A DNA stretch of 64,000 nucleotides from Geodermatophilus aquaeductus (GTDB taxonomy: Bacteria > Actinomycetota > Actinomycetes > Mycobacteriales > Geodermatophilaceae), in contig NZ_FXTJ01000002.1 in NCBI RefSeq assembly GCF_900182545.1, forward strand, positions 372,001 to 436,000. Reading direction: 5' to 3'. This document shows, piece by piece, positions 35,875-44,187 of the stretch; the stretch's first letter is position 1, and each line of letters starts with the position of its first letter. A program made the position numbers and the translations under genes. Under the pieces are notes generated by a model. The model was given only the letters and a program-made list of their open reading frames with translations. It had not been told where the DNA came from and made no database searches.

Positions 35875-36392
35875 AGGGCTCCGTCCAGGGTGACGGCACG
35901 GGAGGACCCGTGCTCGGAACGGCCGGTGGCGCCGTAGGTGCCGGCCGAGGGCTGGCGCACCGACAGCAGCGCGTCGCCGATGGCGGCGAGGCCGCCCTCG
36001 ATGAGCTCCCGGTTGGCGTCGGAGAGGCTGCGCAGGTCGGTGACGAGGACCAGCAGCGCCTCGTGGTGCTTGGCGAGCAGGTCGTTCCACGGCGGCGGCG
36101 CGGCGTCGGCCAGCTGCCGCAGCGACGGGTTGACCCCGGTGCCCAGCCGGACGGCGATCGCCTCGGTGGCGGCGGCGCGCTCGACCTCGAGGACGCGCAG
36201 CTGGTCGAGGACCACCTCGATCTCGTGCGCGATCCGGGCCAGCCAGCGCGTCTTGCCCGACAGGATCAGGTACTGCTTCTCCTCTGCCTTGAACAGCAGC
36301 AGGTCGAGCAGCTCCTGCTCGCGCCACAGCAGCGTCGACAGGTGCTGGAAGTCCACGTCCGCCACCGCCTCCCTCGTGTCCCGGCGGGGCAC
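35871..36392 (-). CDS. flgN: FlgN-type export chaperone for FlgK/FlgL
   Basis: 173 residues and largely helical (FQHLSTLLWREQELLDLLLF, KAEEKQYLILSGKTRWLARI), which matches the FlgN pattern of a client-binding coiled-coil chaperone. It is the first gene of the flgN-flgK-flgL-fliW operon. The GTG at 36392 is the longest start; GTG 36365 is possible. The divergent gene is the sigma factor fliA. Confidence 0.85.
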   Translation of the reverse strand: MPRRDTREAVADVDFQHLSTLLWREQELLDLLLFKAEEKQYLILSGKTRWLARIAHEIEVVLDQLRVLEVERAAATEAIAVRLGTGVNPSLRQLADAAPPPWNDLLAKHHEALLVLVTDLRSLSDANRELIEGGLAAIGDALLSVRQPSAGTYGATGRSEHGSSRAVTLDGAL

Positions 36393-36434
36393 CCCGCCGT
36401 CCGCGCCGTCGCGGTCAGTGCCATCGCGGTCAGA

Positions 36435-36462
36435 CGGTCGGCACCGGGCAAGCGGCCCTCAA
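36435..36462 (-). promoter_or_regulatory. Weak FliA-type promoter candidate for the flgN operon
   Basis: The minus strand reads TTGA-N16-GCCGACCG, giving a leader of about 36 nt before flgN. Spacing is as in the strong sites, but both boxes are weaker. Confidence 0.35.
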
Positions 36463-36529
36463 GCCGAGTTCCCAGGATTGGCAGGAGTTGTGCGTCCCGG
36501 ACGCCGGGGTCCCTGCCGAGTAAGGGACC

Positions 36530-37504
36530 GTGCCAGCAGCCCGCTCCCCGGTGACCGACCGCACGGTCCCCGCGCGCCCCGCTCCCCCGCAGCCCACCGC
36601 CGTGCGGTCCGAGGCCGTGCGCTCGGAGGCGGAGGTCGAGGCGATCGTCACCGAGCACCTCCCGCTCTGCTCCTTCGCCGTGAACGCGGTGGCCTCGCGG
36701 ATCTCCCTGCCCGGCCACGTCAGCCGCGAGGACCTGCTGTCCTGCGCGAAGGTGGCGCTGGTCGAGGTGGCCCGCCGGTTCGACCCGTCGGCCGGCGCCA
36801 CGTTCGCCACCTACGCCCTCCCCCGCCTGCAGGGCGCCGTCCTCGACGAGCTGCGCTCGGGTGACTGGGCCAGCCGCTCGGTGCGCGCGGCCGCCCGCCG
36901 CACCGACGCCGCGGCCGACGCGCTGACCATCCGGCTGGGCCGCCCGCCGACGCGCGAGGAGCTCGCCGAGAGCCTGGGCGTGCGCCGCGAGGAGCTCGAC
37001 GCGCTGCAGGTCGACGTCCACCGCGCCGTCATGGTCAGCATCGACGCCGAGGCCGGCGGCGAGGGCGGCACGCTGGACCTGCCCGACCCCGGCGAGTCCC
37101 CGGAGCGGGCGGTGCTGCGCGGCGAGCGGGCGCGGTACCTGCAGGACGCCATCCGCGCGCTGCCCGACCGGCTCGACGAGGTCGTGGAGCGCAACTTCTT
37201 CGGCGGAGAGTCCCTCACCGACATCGCCGCCGACCTCGGCGTCACGCTCTCGCGCGTCTCGCAGATGCGCGCTCGCGCGCTGACGCTGCTGCACGCGGCG
37301 ATGAGCGAGGTGTGGGAGGGCCGGTCGGTGCCCGCCGACGGCGGCGTGCGCGCCCGCAACCAGCAGCGGCTCTACGTCGAGCGGGTCACCGGCCGCGCAC
37401 CGGCCGAGCGCCCCCTGTCGACCATCCCCGCGCCGCGGCCGGCACCCGCGCGCGCCACCACCCAGGCCACCGCGCTGCGGTACGGCGTCGCCCGCCCGGC
37501 CTGA
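36530..37504 (+). CDS. fliA: Flagellar sigma factor FliA/WhiG type (sigma-28)
   Basis: 324 residues. Region 2 is HVSREDLLSCAKVALVEVAR with FDPSAGATFATYALPRLQGA and VLDELR. Region 3 is GRPPTREELAESLGV. Region 4 is GGESLTDIAADLGVTLSRVS. The C-terminal ~60 residues are a Pro/Ala-rich tail. It should direct RNA polymerase to the TCAA-N16-GCCGATNN sites in this locus. It starts with GTG behind AAGGGA. No flgM anti-sigma gene is visible in the window. Confidence 0.93.
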   Translation: MPAARSPVTDRTVPARPAPPQPTAVRSEAVRSEAEVEAIVTEHLPLCSFAVNAVASRISLPGHVSREDLLSCAKVALVEVARRFDPSAGATFATYALPRLQGAVLDELRSGDWASRSVRAAARRTDAAADALTIRLGRPPTREELAESLGVRREELDALQVDVHRAVMVSIDAEAGGEGGTLDLPDPGESPERAVLRGERARYLQDAIRALPDRLDEVVERNFFGGESLTDIAADLGVTLSRVSQMRARALTLLHAAMSEVWEGRSVPADGGVRARNQQRLYVERVTGRAPAERPLSTIPAPRPAPARATTQATALRYGVARPA

Positions 37505-37530
37505 GCCGCCGGCCGCCGAGAGGACCCCCG

Positions 37531-38508
37531 ATGAGCATCAAGCACGCCAAGCGCGTGACCTTCGTCTGCCCGATCCAGCCGACCGGCGGGCCGGAGGCGA
37601 TCCACCAGGCCAGCCAGGTCCTCAACCAGCAGGGGGTGCGCAGCGACATCCTCTACCTGGGCGAGGCCAACGTGACCATCGCCAACGGCCGGGTGACGAC
37701 GACGCCGCCGGCGGACAACCCCTGCCTGCGGGTCTACGAGCAGTACGAGCCGCGGGTGTGCACCGGCGCGCTGCTGCGGCGCCACCACCTCTTCGTGCTC
37801 CCCGAGGTCTACGCCTCCAGCCACCGCGCCCTCGCCGGCGCGAGCGTCGCCGTCTGGTGGCTGTCGGTGGACAACGTGCACGTCACGCACAACCCGGTTG
37901 AGCTGCGCGCGCTCATGGCCGCCACCTCGCTGCGGCACTTCCACCAGAGCGAGTACGCCGCCGACTTCCTGCGCGGGCACGGCGTGCGCACCAGCATGCC
38001 GCTGTTCGACTACACGACGCCGGAGTTCACCTCCCACGAGCCGCAGGGCCCCGGCCCCGAGGCCGGCATCGCCTACAACCCGGTCAAGGGCGCCGACCTG
38101 TCCGCGGCCTTCTTCGCCGGCCACCCCGAGCACCGCGCGGTCCCCATCCAGGGGATGACCAAGGCGCAGATCGTCGACCTGCTGCGCCGGACGTCGGTCT
38201 ACGTCGACTTCGGCCACCTGCCGGGCAAGGACCGGCTGCCGCGCGAGGCGGCCGTGAGCGGCTCGATCGTCTTCGTGCGCAGGGCCGGCGCGGGGCTGTT
38301 CGCCGAGGACTTCCCCGTCCCCGACTTCTTCCGCTTCGACGACGCCGACGTGCACTCCGGCGAGCTGGCCCGCCGCGTGGCCGCCGTGCAGGCCGACCCC
38401 GCCGGCTACTGGGACCAGCAGGAGACCTTCCGCCGGGCCGTCCGGGGCGAGCGCGACGAGCTGTACGCGCAGGTCCTGGCGCTGCGCGGCCGGCAGCAGG
38501 CGGCCTGA
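37531..38508 (+). CDS. Glycosyltransferase-like protein near flagellin
   Basis: 325 residues from an ATG with GAGAGGA upstream, 26 bp after fliA. A Rossmann-like start (VTFVCPIQPTGGPEAIHQAS), a middle with VWWLSVDNVHV, and a second domain (GIAYNPVKGADLSAAFF, PIQGMTKAQIVDLLRRTSVY, GHLPGKDRLPREAAVSGSIV) fit a GT-B glycosyltransferase, though no donor motif is certain. Its place between fliA and fliC suggests flagellin glycosylation; this is inference. Confidence 0.7.
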   Translation: MSIKHAKRVTFVCPIQPTGGPEAIHQASQVLNQQGVRSDILYLGEANVTIANGRVTTTPPADNPCLRVYEQYEPRVCTGALLRRHHLFVLPEVYASSHRALAGASVAVWWLSVDNVHVTHNPVELRALMAATSLRHFHQSEYAADFLRGHGVRTSMPLFDYTTPEFTSHEPQGPGPEAGIAYNPVKGADLSAAFFAGHPEHRAVPIQGMTKAQIVDLLRRTSVYVDFGHLPGKDRLPREAAVSGSIVFVRRAGAGLFAEDFPVPDFFRFDDADVHSGELARRVAAVQADPAGYWDQQETFRRAVRGERDELYAQVLALRGRQQAA

Positions 38509-38522
38509 CCGCACCTGCTCAC

Positions 38523-38568
38523 GACGACAGAGGGGCGGAGCTCGTACGAGCTCCGCCCCTCTGTCGTC
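38523..38568. terminator. Bidirectional terminator-like palindrome
   Basis: A perfect 22-bp stem (core AGAGGGGCGGAGCTCG) around TA, between two convergent glycosyltransferase-like genes. There is no U-tract. Confidence 0.88.
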
Positions 38569-38577
38569 CGCGCGTCC

Positions 38578-39654
38578 TCAGGCGCCGATGCGGTCGGCCC
38601 GGGAGCGCACGTCGCGCGCCTTCTGCCAGGCCGAGAGCCACAGCTCGGCGGTGTGCTCGGTGAGGTGGCGGGCCAGGACCACCTCGCGCGCGGTGGCGGC
38701 CTGCTCGCGGCGCCAGTCGGGGTCCTCGACGGCGCGGGTGAGGGCGGTGGCCCAGTCGCGCGGGCGCTTGGCGCGGTACCCCAGACCGAGGCGCTCGTAC
38801 TCGGGGCTGGGCGAGCGCACGGAGAACACGCCGCGCGCGGAGTACTCGAGCACCTTCAGCCAGCTCTTGCAGGCGTTGAAGGTGTCCAGGCGCAGCGGCG
38901 CGATGCCGACGTCGAACCGCTCGCCGAGGGCGGCCGCGTAGCCGTCGACGTCCATGACCCAGGGGATCTCGACCGGCGCGTCGGTCAGCCGGAGCAGCTC
39001 CTGGGCGTTGCCGGCCTGGCCCAGGATCGCCAGCCGGCTGCGACCGGCCGTGCGGTCGAGCGCCTGCTGCATGCCGGTGCCCATCTCCTGCAGGTCGTAC
39101 GGGTGGCTGCCGACGGTGCCCGCCCAGCCGACGGTCACGACGTCGGGCTCGCGCTCGTAGGCCGGCGGCAGCTCGGCGGTGCGGCGCGGGATGGCGTTCG
39201 GGACGACCATGCCGCGCCCGCGGGGCGCGAACTGCAGGAGGTTGGGCGTGGAGCAGGTGAGGAAGTCCGCCTCGCGGGCGATCGCCTCGGCGATCCGCCC
39301 GACACCGCGGCGCACGAGGACCTCGTGGCCCTGGTGGCCCGGCGGCAGGGCGGTCAGGTGGTCGTCGATCTCGACGACGACGGCGACGCCCTGCGCCTGC
39401 AGCAGCCGCAGGCAGTCGAGCATCTCGCGGGTCTTGGGCAGCTGGAGGACGACGACGTCGGCGCCCTGGGCGTCGACCTCGCGGACCACCAGCGGCCCGT
39501 CCGGGTTCGCCGGGTCGGGGGCCATGACCGTCTTCAGGCCGCGCTGGACGGTCACCTCGACGTCCAGGCCGGCCTCCTGCACGGCCCGGGCCGGCTCGGC
39601 CATGCGGTGGTAGAGCGAGCCGGTGAACACGGTCGTGGTCAGCAGCACCTTCAT
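38578..39654 (-). CDS. GT-B glycosyltransferase near flagellin
   Basis: 358 residues from an ATG. The N-terminal domain starts MKVLLTTTVFTGSLYHRMAE and has VVEIDDHLTALPPGHQG. The C-terminal domain has VTVGWAGTVGSHPYDLQEMG and FDVGIAPLRLDTFNACKSWL followed by KVLEYSARGVFSVRS, a GT4/GT1-type nucleotide-sugar binding pattern. It is convergent with the other glycosyltransferase-like gene and divergent from flagellin, so flagellin or surface glycosylation is likely. The acceptor is unknown. Confidence 0.8.
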   Translation of the reverse strand: MKVLLTTTVFTGSLYHRMAEPARAVQEAGLDVEVTVQRGLKTVMAPDPANPDGPLVVREVDAQGADVVVLQLPKTREMLDCLRLLQAQGVAVVVEIDDHLTALPPGHQGHEVLVRRGVGRIAEAIAREADFLTCSTPNLLQFAPRGRGMVVPNAIPRRTAELPPAYEREPDVVTVGWAGTVGSHPYDLQEMGTGMQQALDRTAGRSRLAILGQAGNAQELLRLTDAPVEIPWVMDVDGYAAALGERFDVGIAPLRLDTFNACKSWLKVLEYSARGVFSVRSPSPEYERLGLGYRAKRPRDWATALTRAVEDPDWRREQAATAREVVLARHLTEHTAELWLSAWQKARDVRSRADRIGA

Positions 39655-39845
39655 GGGAGGGCACGTCCTCACCGCGCTCCACGGGAGCGCTGGGTCGCGG
39701 GGCCCGGCGGCGGGGCCGGCCGGGCGGGGGGACTGAGGGTCAGGGGCGTCCGGTTCCGGACGTCTCCCCCGGGCCGCTCCACGATCCCGGCGGCGTCGCG
39801 CCGCCGTCCCCCGCGCTCCCGGGACACGCCGCCGGGCGCCCCGCC

Positions 39846-39859
39846 CGTCACACCCGTCC
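39846..39859. promoter_or_regulatory. 14-bp intergenic motif, copy 2 of 3
   Basis: CGTCACACCCGTCC, 65 bp before the fliC FliA-type -35 box. Identical to the copies at 15399 and 43249. Confidence 0.4.
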
Positions 39860-39924
39860 GTCGCGCCCCGGTCCGGCTGCACCCCGGCCGGGGGACGCCG
39901 ACGGAGAAAAGTGCCGCGTTCGCC

Positions 39925-39952
39925 TCAAGGTCGGGACCGGCCCGGCCGTAGA
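39925..39952 (+). promoter_or_regulatory. FliA-type promoter of fliC
   Basis: TCAA-N16-GCCGTAGA, against the FliA/WhiG consensus TAAA-N15-GCCGATAA. Its sequence context CCTCAAGG matches the flgB site. It gives a leader of about 60 nt. Confidence 0.7.
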
Positions 39953-39970
39953 CCCGTGTGCACGACCGCA

Positions 39971-40012
39971 GCACGGATGCAGCGGAAACCGAACGGCCCG
40001 ATTCCAAGGAGG
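39971..40012 (+). promoter_or_regulatory. Possible CsrA-binding sites in the flagellin leader
   Basis: GCACGGATGC (39971-39980) can fold GCA/TGC around CGGA, and the Shine-Dalgarno AAGGAGG (40006-40012) is a second GGA site. This arrangement is like the two-site flagellin leader of Bacillus. csrA and fliW lie nearby. Confidence 0.4.
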
Positions 40013-40018
40013 AACACC

Positions 40019-40837
40019 ATGGGTCTGCGCGTCAACAACAACATCGCCGCGTTCAACGCCTACCGGAACCTGTCGACGACCGACGGGGCGATGAGCAAGT
40101 CCCTGGAGAAGCTCTCCAGCGGCCTGCGCATCAACCGCGCCGCCGACGACGCGGCCGGTCTGGCCATCTCCGAGGGCCTGCGCTCGCAGATCGGTGGCCT
40201 CAAGGTCGCCGTCCGCAACGCCCAGGACGGCATCTCGGTCGTCCAGACCGCTGAGGGCGCTCTCACCGAGACGCACTCGATCCTGCAGCGCATGCGCGAC
40301 CTCGCGGTGCAGGCGGCCAACGACGGTGCCCTCAGCGACACCGACAAGGCCAAGGCCGATGCCGAGTTCTCGGCGCTGAAGGACGAGCTGGACGACATCG
40401 CCAGCAAGACCACCTTCAACGGCACCAACCTGCTCAGCGGCTCCTACTCGTCCAAGGCCTTCCAGGTCGGGTCGAACGCCGGCGAGACGCTCTCCGTGAG
40501 CATCTCGAGCATGCAGGCCTCGTCGCTCGGCGCCTCCGGCTCCATCGCGACGGCGTCGGGTGCCTCGGCCGCGATCAGCGCCATCGGCACCGCCATCGGC
40601 AAGGTCTCCGAGCAGCGCGCCGCGCTCGGTGCCGTGCAGAACCGCCTCGAGCACAAGATCAACAACCTGAACGCCACCGTCGAGAACCTGACCGCGTCGG
40701 AGAGCCGCATCCGCGACACCGACATGGCCCAGGAGATGGTGTCCTTCACCCGGTCGCAGATCCTGTCGCAGGCCGGCACGGCGATGCTGGCACAGGCGAA
40801 CCAGAGTTCGCAGGGCGTCCTGCAGCTGCTGGGCTGA
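40019..40837 (+). CDS. fliC: Flagellin
   Basis: 272 residues. The N-terminal D0/D1 signature (MGLRVNNNIAAFNAYRNLS, KLSSGLRINRAADDAAGLAI) and the C-terminal helix (SRIRDTDMAQEMVSFTRSQI, QANQSSQGVLQLLG) are intact. The variable middle is only a short Ser/Ala-rich segment, so this is a minimal flagellin without large D2/D3 domains. It has a perfect AAGGAGG Shine-Dalgarno sequence. It builds the filament outside the cell after export by the flagellar secretion system. A strong terminator follows. Confidence 0.97.
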   Translation: MGLRVNNNIAAFNAYRNLSTTDGAMSKSLEKLSSGLRINRAADDAAGLAISEGLRSQIGGLKVAVRNAQDGISVVQTAEGALTETHSILQRMRDLAVQAANDGALSDTDKAKADAEFSALKDELDDIASKTTFNGTNLLSGSYSSKAFQVGSNAGETLSVSISSMQASSLGASGSIATASGASAAISAIGTAIGKVSEQRAALGAVQNRLEHKINNLNATVENLTASESRIRDTDMAQEMVSFTRSQILSQAGTAMLAQANQSSQGVLQLLG

Positions 40838-40874
40838 CCTGGCTCGTAGCACCTAGCACCACCAGCACCACCCG

Positions 40875-40906
40875 GTGAGGGGGGAGGCCCAGGCCTCCCC
40901 CCTCAC
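40875..40906. terminator. Intrinsic terminator-like hairpin after fliC
   Basis: A perfect 15-bp stem (GTGAGGGGGGAGGCC) with a 2-nt nominal loop, 37 bp after the fliC stop. It isolates flagellin from fliD. Confidence 0.9.
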
Positions 40907-40964
40907 TGCACACCCGGGGGCTGTCACACCCGCCCCACCCGACCCCGCCCCAGGAGGCACGACG

Positions 40965-42296
40965 ATGGCGAGCCTGAGCGTCGACGGCCTGGTCTCCGGC
41001 CTGGACACCACGAGCCTGATCTCCCAGCTCGTCGCCGCCGAGGGGACCGTCCAGACCCAGCTCAAGACCCGGCTGAGCGAGACGAAGGACGCCGCCGCGG
41101 CCTACCGCGGGATCAACACGAAGATCGACGCGCTGCGCTCGGCCGCGGAGAACCTCGGCAAGGACGCCACCTGGACCGCCGCGAAGGCGACCAGCTCGAG
41201 CACCGCCGTCGCCGTCGCCGTCACCGGCACGCCGCAGCCCGGCTCGGTCACCTTCACCGTCAACGAGGTCGCCACCGCCCACGCCCTGGTGGGCGGCACG
41301 ACGCAGTCCTCGACCACGACGGCCGGCGCGTACGGCGACCTGACCGTCTACGGACCCGACGGCACCACCGTCAAGGGCACCATCGTCGTCGGCTCCGGCT
41401 CGCTCACCGACACCGCGGCCGCCATCAACAAGAGCGCCCTCGGCCTCAACGCCACCGTCCTGCAGACCTCGCCGGGCCAGTACACGCTGCAGGTCAGCGC
41501 CAAGGCCACCGGCAAGGACGCCGCCTTCTCGCTCAGCGGTGACTTCGACCCGCTGCGCCAGGGCACGGACGCCAAGATCACCCTCGGCGACGCGGCCTCG
41601 CCGCTGAGCGTCACCTCGAGCACCAACACCTTCACCGGCCTGATCCCCGGCGGCACGCTCACGGTCAGCGCGAAGAGCACGACCCCGGTGACCATCGACG
41701 TCCAGCCCGACCCCGACGCCGTCGCCGCCAAGGTGCAGGCCTTCGTCGACGCCGCCAACGCCGCGCTCACCGAGATCGAGCGGGAGTCCGCCAACGGCGC
41801 GGAGTCCACCGCCAGCCTGCGCGGCGACAGCAACCTGCGGCGGCTCACCGACCAGGTGCTCACGGCCGTGTCCGACGTCGTCGCGGGCCTCGGCTCCCCC
41901 GGCACCTTCGGCGTCCAGCTCACCCGCGACGGGAAGGTGTCCTTCACCAAGGACACCTTCCTGACCAAGCTGCAGGCCGACCCCGCCAAGGTGCGGGAGG
42001 TGTTCGCCGGCGTCTCCACCGACGGCGGCCCCGACGGCGTCGCCGCCCGCATGCAGGTGCTGGCCAAGCAGGTCACCGACTCCACGACCGGCTCGCTGAC
42101 CCTGCTGGCCAAGGGCCGCGACGCCCTCGCGACCGACCTCGAGGGCCGGATCGCCGACTGGGACCTGCGCCTGGCCGCCCGCAAGGCCGCCCTGACCAAG
42201 CAGTTCACCGCGATGGAGACCGCGCTCAACTCGCTGCGGAACCAGTCCTCCTGGCTCTCCGGCCAGCTGGCCTCGCTGCCCTCGTCCTCCTCCTGA
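40965..42296 (+). CDS. fliD: Filament cap protein FliD
   Basis: 443 residues. The N-terminal FliD motif SVDGLVSGLDTTSLISQLVA and the C-terminal coiled coil (LAARKAALTKQFTAMETALN, LRNQSSWLSGQL) are clear. It caps the growing filament and folds flagellin. The ATG has CAGGAGG upstream. fliS and the fliT-like gene follow in the same direction. Confidence 0.95.
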   Translation: MASLSVDGLVSGLDTTSLISQLVAAEGTVQTQLKTRLSETKDAAAAYRGINTKIDALRSAAENLGKDATWTAAKATSSSTAVAVAVTGTPQPGSVTFTVNEVATAHALVGGTTQSSTTTAGAYGDLTVYGPDGTTVKGTIVVGSGSLTDTAAAINKSALGLNATVLQTSPGQYTLQVSAKATGKDAAFSLSGDFDPLRQGTDAKITLGDAASPLSVTSSTNTFTGLIPGGTLTVSAKSTTPVTIDVQPDPDAVAAKVQAFVDAANAALTEIERESANGAESTASLRGDSNLRRLTDQVLTAVSDVVAGLGSPGTFGVQLTRDGKVSFTKDTFLTKLQADPAKVREVFAGVSTDGGPDGVAARMQVLAKQVTDSTTGSLTLLAKGRDALATDLEGRIADWDLRLAARKAALTKQFTAMETALNSLRNQSSWLSGQLASLPSSSS

Positions 42297-42348
42297 TCCC
42301 GCACCTCCTGATCCGCCCGCTCCCCCGACCCCGATCCAGGAGCTCCCG

Positions 42349-42747
42349 ATGACCGCCGCCTCCCTCCGCTCCCGCTACCTCGGCGACGCCGTGGCCACCG
42401 CCTCGCCGCAGCAGGTGCTGGTGATGCTCTACGACCGCCTCGCCCTCGACCTCGAGCGCGCGCAGACGGCACTGGCCGCGGGCCGCCGCAGCGACGCGCG
42501 CGAGCAGGTCCGCCACGCCCAGGAGATCGTCTTCGAGCTGCTCGGCAGCCTGCGGGTCGACGCCTGGGAGGGCGGCCCCCGCCTCGCCGCGCTCTACAAC
42601 TGGCTGATCGCCGAGCTCAATCAGGCGATGGTCAAGCAGGACGCCGGCCGGATCGCCTCCTGCCTCAAGGTCGTCGAGCCGCTGCGCGACGCCTGGCGGC
42701 AGGCCGCCCTGAGCCTGGCGGCGGGCACCGCGGCGGGCACCGCATGA
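42349..42747 (+). CDS. fliS: Flagellin export chaperone FliS
   Basis: 132 residues. Typical FliS motifs are YLGDAVATASPQQVLVMLYD at the start, and YNWLIAELNQAMVKQDAGRI. It binds the flagellin C-terminus in the cytosol and holds it unfolded for export. The ATG has CAGGAG upstream. The next gene overlaps its stop codon. Confidence 0.95.
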   Translation: MTAASLRSRYLGDAVATASPQQVLVMLYDRLALDLERAQTALAAGRRSDAREQVRHAQEIVFELLGSLRVDAWEGGPRLAALYNWLIAELNQAMVKQDAGRIASCLKVVEPLRDAWRQAALSLAAGTAAGTA

Positions 42748-43088
42748 CCGCGGCGCACTCCGCCGACGAGCAGCGCCGCGCGGAGTGGACCACCGTCCTC
42801 GAGGAGATGGAGGTCGAGGTCCTCGACGCCGAGCGCTCCATCCGCGGCAACCGCGCGGAGGAGATCGCCGCGTGGGGCCGGCGCATGGCCGACTGGACGC
42901 CGCCGTCGGTGCTGGGCCCGGTGCCCACGGACCTGCGCGAGCGGGCCGCGCGGCTGCTGCAGCACCAGCTCGCCGTCGCCGAGGAGCTCGTCGAGCGCAT
43001 CACCCAGTCCCAGCGCCAACGCGACGTCGCCGCGCGCATGGCCTACCGCCCCCGCCCGGTGGCCGCCTTCATCGACAGGGCGCTGTAA
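42744..43088 (+). CDS. FliT-like flagellar chaperone
   Basis: 114 residues from an ATG overlapping the fliS stop codon (ATGA). It is all helical and acidic at the N-terminus (WTTVLEEMEVEVLDAERSIR) with a second long helix (LLQHQLAVAEELVERITQSQ). Position after fliD-fliS and shape suggest FliT, the FliD chaperone, but there is no diagnostic motif. Confidence 0.65.
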   Translation: MTAAHSADEQRRAEWTTVLEEMEVEVLDAERSIRGNRAEEIAAWGRRMADWTPPSVLGPVPTDLRERAARLLQHQLAVAEELVERITQSQRQRDVAARMAYRPRPVAAFIDRAL

Positions 43089-43120
43089 CCCGTTCGGCAC
43101 ATCTCGACAACGCACCGACC

Positions 43121-43152
43121 CGGCCGGGTCCGCCTCAGGGCGGGCCCGGCCG
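43121..43152. terminator. Terminator-like hairpin after the fliT-like gene
   Basis: A 14-bp stem (CGGCCGGGTCCGCC with one G-U pair) around a TCAG loop, 32 bp after the stop. Confidence 0.8.
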
Positions 43153-43248
43153 TCGTCGTCTCCAGGGAGAACCGGCCTCCCGCGCGCGGATGGCGGCTCG
43201 TGTGGCAGCACCGTCTCCACCGGCCCCGTCCGGCCCGTCCGCGCCATT

Positions 43249-43262
43249 CGTCACACCCGTCC
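43249..43262. promoter_or_regulatory. 14-bp intergenic motif, copy 3 of 3
   Basis: CGTCACACCCGTCC, 19 bp before the flgB-operon -35 box. Identical to the copies at 15399 and 39846. Confidence 0.4.
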
Positions 43263-43281
43263 CCGGTGTCACGCGGAGTGG

Positions 43282-43309
43282 TCAAGGTGTGACGGAGCGC
43301 TGCCGATGC
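43282..43309 (+). promoter_or_regulatory. FliA-type promoter of the flgB operon
   Basis: TCAA-N16-GCCGATGC, the best match in the window to the FliA/WhiG consensus. It should drive flgB through flgE. Confidence 0.75.
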
Positions 43310-43437
43310 CACCCCTGCACGGACAGCACAACCTCGCCACGGATCGGCGGCCCCTCCCCTGCGCTCGCGCGCGGGGGTCGACGACGTACCCGGAGGCCAG
43401 TCGTGCCCTGCCGTCCTGCCCGCCGGCGGTCCGCCCG

Positions 43438-43785
43438 ATGATCAGCGACGTCACGATGACCACGCTGCACGCGGCGCTGTCCGGCCTGGCCCAGCGCCAG
43501 CGCGTCACCGCGGACAACATCGCCAACGTCCAGACCCCGGGCTTCCTCGCCGGCCGGACCGACTTCGAGTCCTCGCTGCGCACCGAGCTGCGCCAGGGGA
43601 GGACGCCCACGGTCTCCGGTGGCTCCATCGCCCGCTCCCTCGAGCCCACGCGTGAGGACGGCAACAACGTGAACCTCGACAGCGAGACGGTCATCGCGAC
43701 CGAGACCGGCCTGCGCTACCAGTTCGCCCTCACCGCGCTCGACGGCAAGTACAGCGGCCTGCGCACGGCGCTGAGGACGTCCTGA
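43438..43785 (+). CDS. flgB: Flagellar rod protein FlgB
   Basis: 115 residues from an ATG. The rod/hook motif is TADNIANVQTPGFLAGRTDF, and the end (YQFALTALDGKYSGLRTAL) is FlgB-like. It is the proximal rod subunit. The leader from the FliA-type promoter would be about 120 nt, which is long; the ATG has only a weak Shine-Dalgarno sequence. flgC follows after 1 bp. Confidence 0.94.
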   Translation: MISDVTMTTLHAALSGLAQRQRVTADNIANVQTPGFLAGRTDFESSLRTELRQGRTPTVSGGSIARSLEPTREDGNNVNLDSETVIATETGLRYQFALTALDGKYSGLRTALRTS

Positions 43786-43786
43786 C

Positions 43787-44185
43787 GTGTTCGACAGCCT
43801 CGACATCTCCGGGTCCGGACTGTCGGTCCACCGCCGCTGGATGGACGCCGTCTCGGACAACATCGCCAACATCAACACGGTCAGCTCGACCGACGGCGAG
43901 GCGTTCAAGGAGCGCATGGTCGTCGCGCAGGCCGTGGACTACGGCTCCGGCGAGGGCGGCGTGCGCGTCGCTCGGGCCGAGTTCGGCAGCGGCGAGGGCC
44001 GGCTGGTGTACGAGCCCGACCACCCGCTGGCCGACTCCGAGGGCTACGTCCGCTACCCGGACATCGACCTCGGCGACCAGATGACCCAGCTGATCATGGC
44101 CCAGCGCGGCTACCAGGCGAACCTGGCGTCCCTGGAGCGGGCGACCACCGCCTACCAGGCCGCCCTCCAGCTCGGGAAGGGCTGA
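43787..44185 (+). CDS. flgC: Flagellar rod protein FlgC
   Basis: 132 residues from a GTG. It opens [20 protein letters not shown], with the rod motif [11 protein letters not shown] and a C-terminal [20 protein letters not shown]. It assembles the proximal rod with FlgB. It starts 1 bp after the flgB stop. Confidence 0.95.
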   Translation: MFDSLDISGSGLSVHRRWMDAVSDNIANINTVSSTDGEAFKERMVVAQAVDYGSGEGGVRVARAEFGSGEGRLVYEPDHPLADSEGYVRYPDIDLGDQMTQLIMAQRGYQANLASLERATTAYQAALQLGKG

Positions 44186-44187
44186 AC

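Larger units (their letters stand above)
39655..40018. other. 364-bp intergenic region upstream of flagellin
   Basis: It holds the promoter side of the minus-strand glycosyltransferase gene, one copy of the 14-bp motif (39846-39859), the fliC FliA-type promoter (39925-39952) and the flagellin leader with two GGA sites. I see no further gene in it. Confidence 0.7.
43089..43437. other. 349-bp intergenic region before the flgB operon
   Basis: It holds a terminator hairpin (43121-43152), one copy of the 14-bp motif (43249-43262) and a FliA-type promoter (43282-43309). About 120 nt of leader precede flgB. I see no gene in it. Confidence 0.7.

Noticed and set aside
36459..36486. Plus-strand FliA-type promoter for fliA itself
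   Set aside because: TCAA is present but the bases 16 nt on (TGGCAGGA) do not resemble GCCGATAA. The same TCAA reads as TTGA for a minus-strand candidate.
36478..36496. Sigma-54-like TTGGCA...TTGTGC
   Set aside because: The spacing is too short for -24/-12, and sigma-54 is essentially absent in actinobacteria.
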